A stretch of DNA of 47,653 nucleotides from Schizophyllum amplum (taxonomy: Eukaryota > Basidiomycota > Agaricomycetes > Agaricales > Schizophyllaceae): assembly GCA_007026445.1 (NCBI GenBank), contig VDMD01000160.1, positions 1 to 47,653 on the forward strand, written 5' to 3'. The number at the start of each line of letters is the position of its first letter. Within the stretch, counting starts at the first letter, position 1. This document shows, in pieces, positions 44,201-47,653 of the stretch. Under the pieces are notes generated by a model. It was not told the DNA's origin and ran no database searches. It saw nothing but the letters and a program-made list of their open reading frames with translations. Made by a program: the position numbers and the translations under genes.

Positions 44201-45225
44201 GGTAATGACGTTCTCCAACCGCCCGAGCTTGATCTCAGCACGTGTGATCTCCAAGCCCTTCTTCGCGCCTTGGTCGACGCCCTTCAGCTGTGCGCGGAGC
44301 TCTTGTATTCGGTGAGACATGATGTGGACGAGGAGTGTAGCGAGTGGAGGTTCGATAGTGCGGCAAAAAACGAGGAGGACCGCACGGAGATCTCGTATGT
44401 GAGATGTTGCTCGACTGTATCTGCGTAGTGCGAGAACTTCTCGAGGAGCGGGAGGGAATGCGACAGAGACGTCGGGTCTACGTCTTCTCCTGTGCGTTGC
44501 TCAGTGACCTGATTCCACGTAGACGTGTCGCCCAGGTTGAACTCGCGCTCGAAGAAGACCGGGGGCACTGTATCCAACAGGGGCATGGCCTTGGCTTTGC
44601 CCTTGGCCTTACTCGTCGGCGGCGGCAAGTCGCCCGATGCTGCGGCCATGTCGAAGTCGCTGTCCCCATGCTCGTCCGCCTCCGCTGCCAGTTCCCGCTT
44701 CGCGGACTCGAACTTTCCCACTCGCCCCGGACGGCCTTGAGATAGGAGTCAAAGTCCTTGCGCCGGACGCGCGGGAGATCGGCCGGAGGTACAGATGGGA
44801 GGGAGGAGTGTGCCTTGGGAGGCGCCTGGCGCTTGGGGGGTTGTTCAATACGGTAGAAATCGCTGTACAGAGGCCAGTGATGAATGAAGCAAGTGTCTGC
44901 AAGTGAGCGTCACGCACCATGGAAGGCCGTGCTTGCTGCTACTCCACTCGGAGGGGATGGCCAGAGCTGAGCTTGCTGGCATTGAGGTTCCACGCATGCG
45001 CAAAGCTGTGACCCGTAAGATCTGCGCGCCCTGCAGCCTCCGTCGCCCCAGGACGCTCTCTGGCCCTAGTCGCGAGGAAATGACGCTGCCCGGGCCGCGA
45101 CGCGATGCGGGATCGTATGTGAAGCGGAACGGGGCGCGCGCATGAGGGACTGGTGTCTGCTGCGTATCTTCTGCGTATGTGGGCGTCGACGCTCCTGACG
45201 GTGCCGGGGACGACGCGCGCGACAT
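41225..45225 (-). CDS. VPS54: GARP complex subunit Vps54
   Basis: Vps54 is a subunit of the Golgi-associated retrograde protein complex, which tethers endosome-derived vesicles at the trans-Golgi. The ATG at 45225 begins MSRASSPAPSGASTPTYAED. N-terminal blocks are ADLTGHSFAHAWNLNASK, EWSSSKHG, FHAISTVLNNP, LPRVRRKDFDSYLKAVRGEW, PPVFFEREFNLGDTSTWNQV, YEISVRSSSFFAALSNLHSL and AKKGLEITRAEIKLGRLENV. The C-terminal domain shows LKNITAKHLALASQSLSVMI, PKQAVMLIEFDKMKR and VFAAINHRISEEFTTIDLPH. The model needs about seven one-base corrections at short runs (near 41505, 44311, 44714, 44835, 44925, 44953 and 45046). With the first, the protein ends in proline repeats at 41225; without it the frame ends at 41250. 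VTI1 acts in the same retrograde route. Confidence 0.82.
41343..41414 (-). repeat. three 24-bp coding tandem repeats
   Basis: Three units of 24 bp (41343-41366, 41367-41390, 41391-41414) encode PLPPVPGS, PLPPVPSS and PLPPIPGS on the minus strand. They form a proline-rich tail of Vps54, after the conserved domain. Confidence 0.65.
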
Positions 45226-45464
45226 GCTCCCTCGCTTAGCAGGTGGGGTCGCCGGCGCTGATGGCGGCGGGGAACAAGCAATTGGTGGCGTCGTCCACGT
45301 GCGAATCGCCACGCAGAATATTGGACTTTCACCGCATTTGAGGAGAGTGTAAACCTGGTGTAAACCTTCCCGTCGCCTCAACTAGTGGTGAGCCGTATAT
45401 GCTATAGCCCCATTCTACACAATACCCCATCTTATCTACATGCAATTAATATTCTAGCGCCACT

Positions 45465-47653
45465 TCACATCTCTTCCACGGCCTCCCGGACCTCGCTCGC
45501 GAACAGGACAATGACCTTCTGGAGTTCTTCGGCGTCGAGAAGCGCCTCGTGACACCTCATCGCCAATCCAATGCTGTCCGTCTCCGTATTCAGCACAACA
45601 TCCACGAAGAAGCCGTGCTGTGAAACCGTCAACTCTATCCATCTTTAAACGCAGATCCCAACTCACCTCTGGCAGATACGACGTGTCGAGCAAGTCAACA
45701 GACGAATTCAGATCCCCAAAGGGCTCCACTGATATAAAGTCCGTCGGTGGGCCAACCTGTGAACATCCACTTCGTCAGTCGAGGTCCACGTCTTGTACTA
45801 TGAAAACACCCACCGACAGGCTTTCCAGCAGGCTCTGGCTTCCCTTCCTAATCGACCGGATCTTATCGCCGTGCCACAGCAGGTTAAGCCACACATTGAA
45901 CAGCGCGCCCCGTCCCTCGCCCTTTGTCCACGCCACCACATCCCGCAGCCTTGCCTGCTCATGCAACGTCCGCCTCCCCATCTCCACCTGCACCTCCCGC
46001 GCCACATCCCGGATCGGCTTGTCGCCCCTACCCGTCAGGCGCATCGGCAGCACGTTCACTGTCGGCCCACCGAGCACGTCGACACCCTCGACCGCAGCCG
46101 AGCGCCCGGTGTGGTACACGCCGACCACCGGCTGCTGGCTGCCCGACAGGCTGGCGATGACGCGGCCCCAGACGGCAAGCACCAGACCCTGGACGCTGAT
46201 GCCGCCGGCCTGGCACTTCTCCTGGAGAGCGCTAACCGAGGCGACGACGCCCGACGCGCGCGCGAAGACCTGCTTGAGGCCCGCCTCTGGATGCTGAGAC
46301 GGCAACAGGGTCGCGTCCGTCCCCACCGCCGTGCGCCACATGTCCTTGGCAGCGTTCTCGTCGGGGTTCTTGGACATGATGTGCTTGACGAGGCCTGAGA
46401 AGTCGGTAGCACTACGGCATTCCTCGCCACGGTATAGCGCACAGAGGTCAGCGACGATGAGGGGGACGGACCACGCATCTATATCCGAGTTTAGCACGGC
46501 GATCCAGATAAAACGTCAACAATGCGTACCATAGGTCGCATGATGCAGCGACAAGAGTACCGCGCAGTCATCTCCGACTTGGACCAGCTTAATGCGGGCG
46601 GGAGGACGGAACAGATTGGCAGGCGTGTCGTACTCGCGCTGCACGTAAGTCTTCACAACTTCCTTGAATTCGCCTTGCTCCTGGATAAACGACCAGTCGC
46701 TGGAGTCCGCAGTTTTCATGACGACCTGCACGGCGGCTGTCGGAGAGGTCGCCGCAAAGGCCGTCCGGAGAATGCTATGCCGCTTCTGCAACGCGCGCCA
46801 TGCTGCTTCAAGTCGCGCAGGATCCGCGGAGCCGTTTACCTGGTAGGAGAACACAGGCTGGTAGAACGTTCCTCCAGATGCAAGCCACGCAGACAGGTGG
46901 TAGTCCTGGCCCTGTGATGTCCCTGTCAGCAGCCATTCAACATCCAGAATAACACCATGCTAACCGCCAGCGCCGGAAGCACATCCTCGACTTCATCGTC
47001 CGTTAGCCCGAGCTTCTTGAGCGCAGCCTCCCTGACATCCAGCTCGACCGACTCAGCATCTGCATTTTCCGTCACTCCGTCGAGGGCCTGCCCACGCTCC
47101 TCAAACACCGCACAGATCCCCATCACCGTCTCGCCTTGGAAGACGTCCGCAACCAGGATCGGCAGGCCTTCTTTCCTGCACCGCGCCGAGATCTGGATCG
47201 CCGCAACCGAGTCGAGCCCAAGCGCGTACAGCGGTGTCGTCAACCCGATGCGCTCGACGGAGATCTTCGACACTTCCGCGAAGACGTCGCGCAGTAGCTT
47301 TCGTTCGCAGTGAACTCACGATCGACCTTCGGCGAGTCAGAATCGGCGCGCGGCTGTTGGCGCTCGCGAGGCGCTTCAAGGACAGCTTTCAACTCGGGAG
47401 GCACGCCACGACGCAAGCATTGGGCTGTGTCACGATGTCAATGAGTGTATCCTTGAGGGATGCCAGCATGTCCGCGAGTCCTTCCTGGGACATACACCGC
47501 TTTGGCAGCCGGCGCGTAGCTCGAGCTGGTGGCCATTGTGGATGACCTCGAGACTCAGGGGATACTGCAATAGGAAGTCAGTGGTCGAAATCAACAAAAC
47601 ATCCCATCTCCTGGTTACTGACCTGAGCAGACGTCGGGTCGTCAGATAATTCA
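45465..47653 (-). CDS. C-terminal T-C module of a siderophore-type NRPS (5' end outside window)
   Basis: This is the 3' part of a large non-ribosomal peptide synthetase; the rest lies past position 47653. In order it has the end of a condensation domain (YPLSLEVIHNGHQLELRAGC), a carrier domain with the phosphopantetheine site LGLDSVAAIQIS, and a final condensation domain. That domain starts LAGQDYHLSAWLASGGTFYQ and has LEAAWRALQKRHSILRTAF, LLSLHHATYDAWSVPLIVAD, QGLVLAVWGRVIASLSGSQQ and VEPFGDLNSSVDLLDTSYLP. It ends with HGFFVDVVLNTETDSIGLAM and VREAVEEM at 45465. Terminal T-C units without adenylation domains are typical of fungal hydroxamate siderophore (ferrichrome-type) synthetases, where they are used iteratively. 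One-base frame breaks occur near 47299 and 47415. The product is inferred from domain order only. Confidence 0.8.

Overview
The window is nuclear DNA from a filamentous basidiomycete, most likely an Agaricomycete. The genes are cut by many 48-60 nt GT...AG introns and the coding DNA is GC-rich. The accessory genes (F-box, MYND-finger and hydroxamate-siderophore NRPS types) are typical of mushroom-forming fungi. No tRNA, rRNA, CRISPR array or bacterial-style signal was seen. Family names come from my own reading of conserved motifs; no database was searched.

Layout. 1-3.9 kb: unassigned coding-like DNA, a TATA promoter with a short first exon, and three imperfect units of a dispersed repeat. 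3.9-9.4 kb: a GT15 alpha-1,2-mannosyltransferase (+) converging on a Pik1-type phosphatidylinositol 4-kinase (-). 9.4-12.8 kb: coding-like remnants, an F-box gene (-) and an unknown gene with a clear promoter (+). 13.3-17.3 kb: a mobile-DNA island. It has an inverted copy of the dispersed repeat interrupted by a 452-bp element with 8-bp target duplications, then two identical 952-bp hAT-like elements in inverted orientation around a 392-bp spacer. 17.5-26.8 kb: SEC16 and a PUM/Puf3-type RNA-binding protein, both on the minus strand. 26.8-31 kb: gene-poor. 31-39.1 kb: aldo-keto reductase (-), mitochondrial S-adenosylmethionine carrier (-), OST3/OST6 (+), VTI1 (-) and a DUF3835/URI-like protein (+), partly in divergent pairs. 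39.4-41.2 kb: a broken MYND-finger gene. 41.2-45.2 kb: VPS54 (-). 45.5 kb to the end: the last carrier and condensation domains of a siderophore-type NRPS (-), whose 5' part lies beyond the window.

Six genes (GT15, PIK1, SEC16, OST3, VTI1, VPS54) belong to the ER-Golgi-endosome route: COPII sites, N-glycan transfer, Golgi mannosylation, Golgi PI4P, and retrograde SNARE and tether. They are not arranged as a cluster, so this may be chance.

The most interesting observations are the 952-bp inverted pair, whose 8-bp target duplications match only across the two elements, as expected after an inversion; the 452-bp element whose uninserted site is preserved in a paralogous repeat about 11 kb away; and a run of tiny exons (10, 31, 36, 11 and 6 nt) in the mannosyltransferase. 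Several conserved genes carry one-base frame breaks, mostly at short C/G or A/T runs. These look like consensus sequencing errors rather than decay and limit how exactly some models can be drawn. I did not find a convincing novel multi-gene system.
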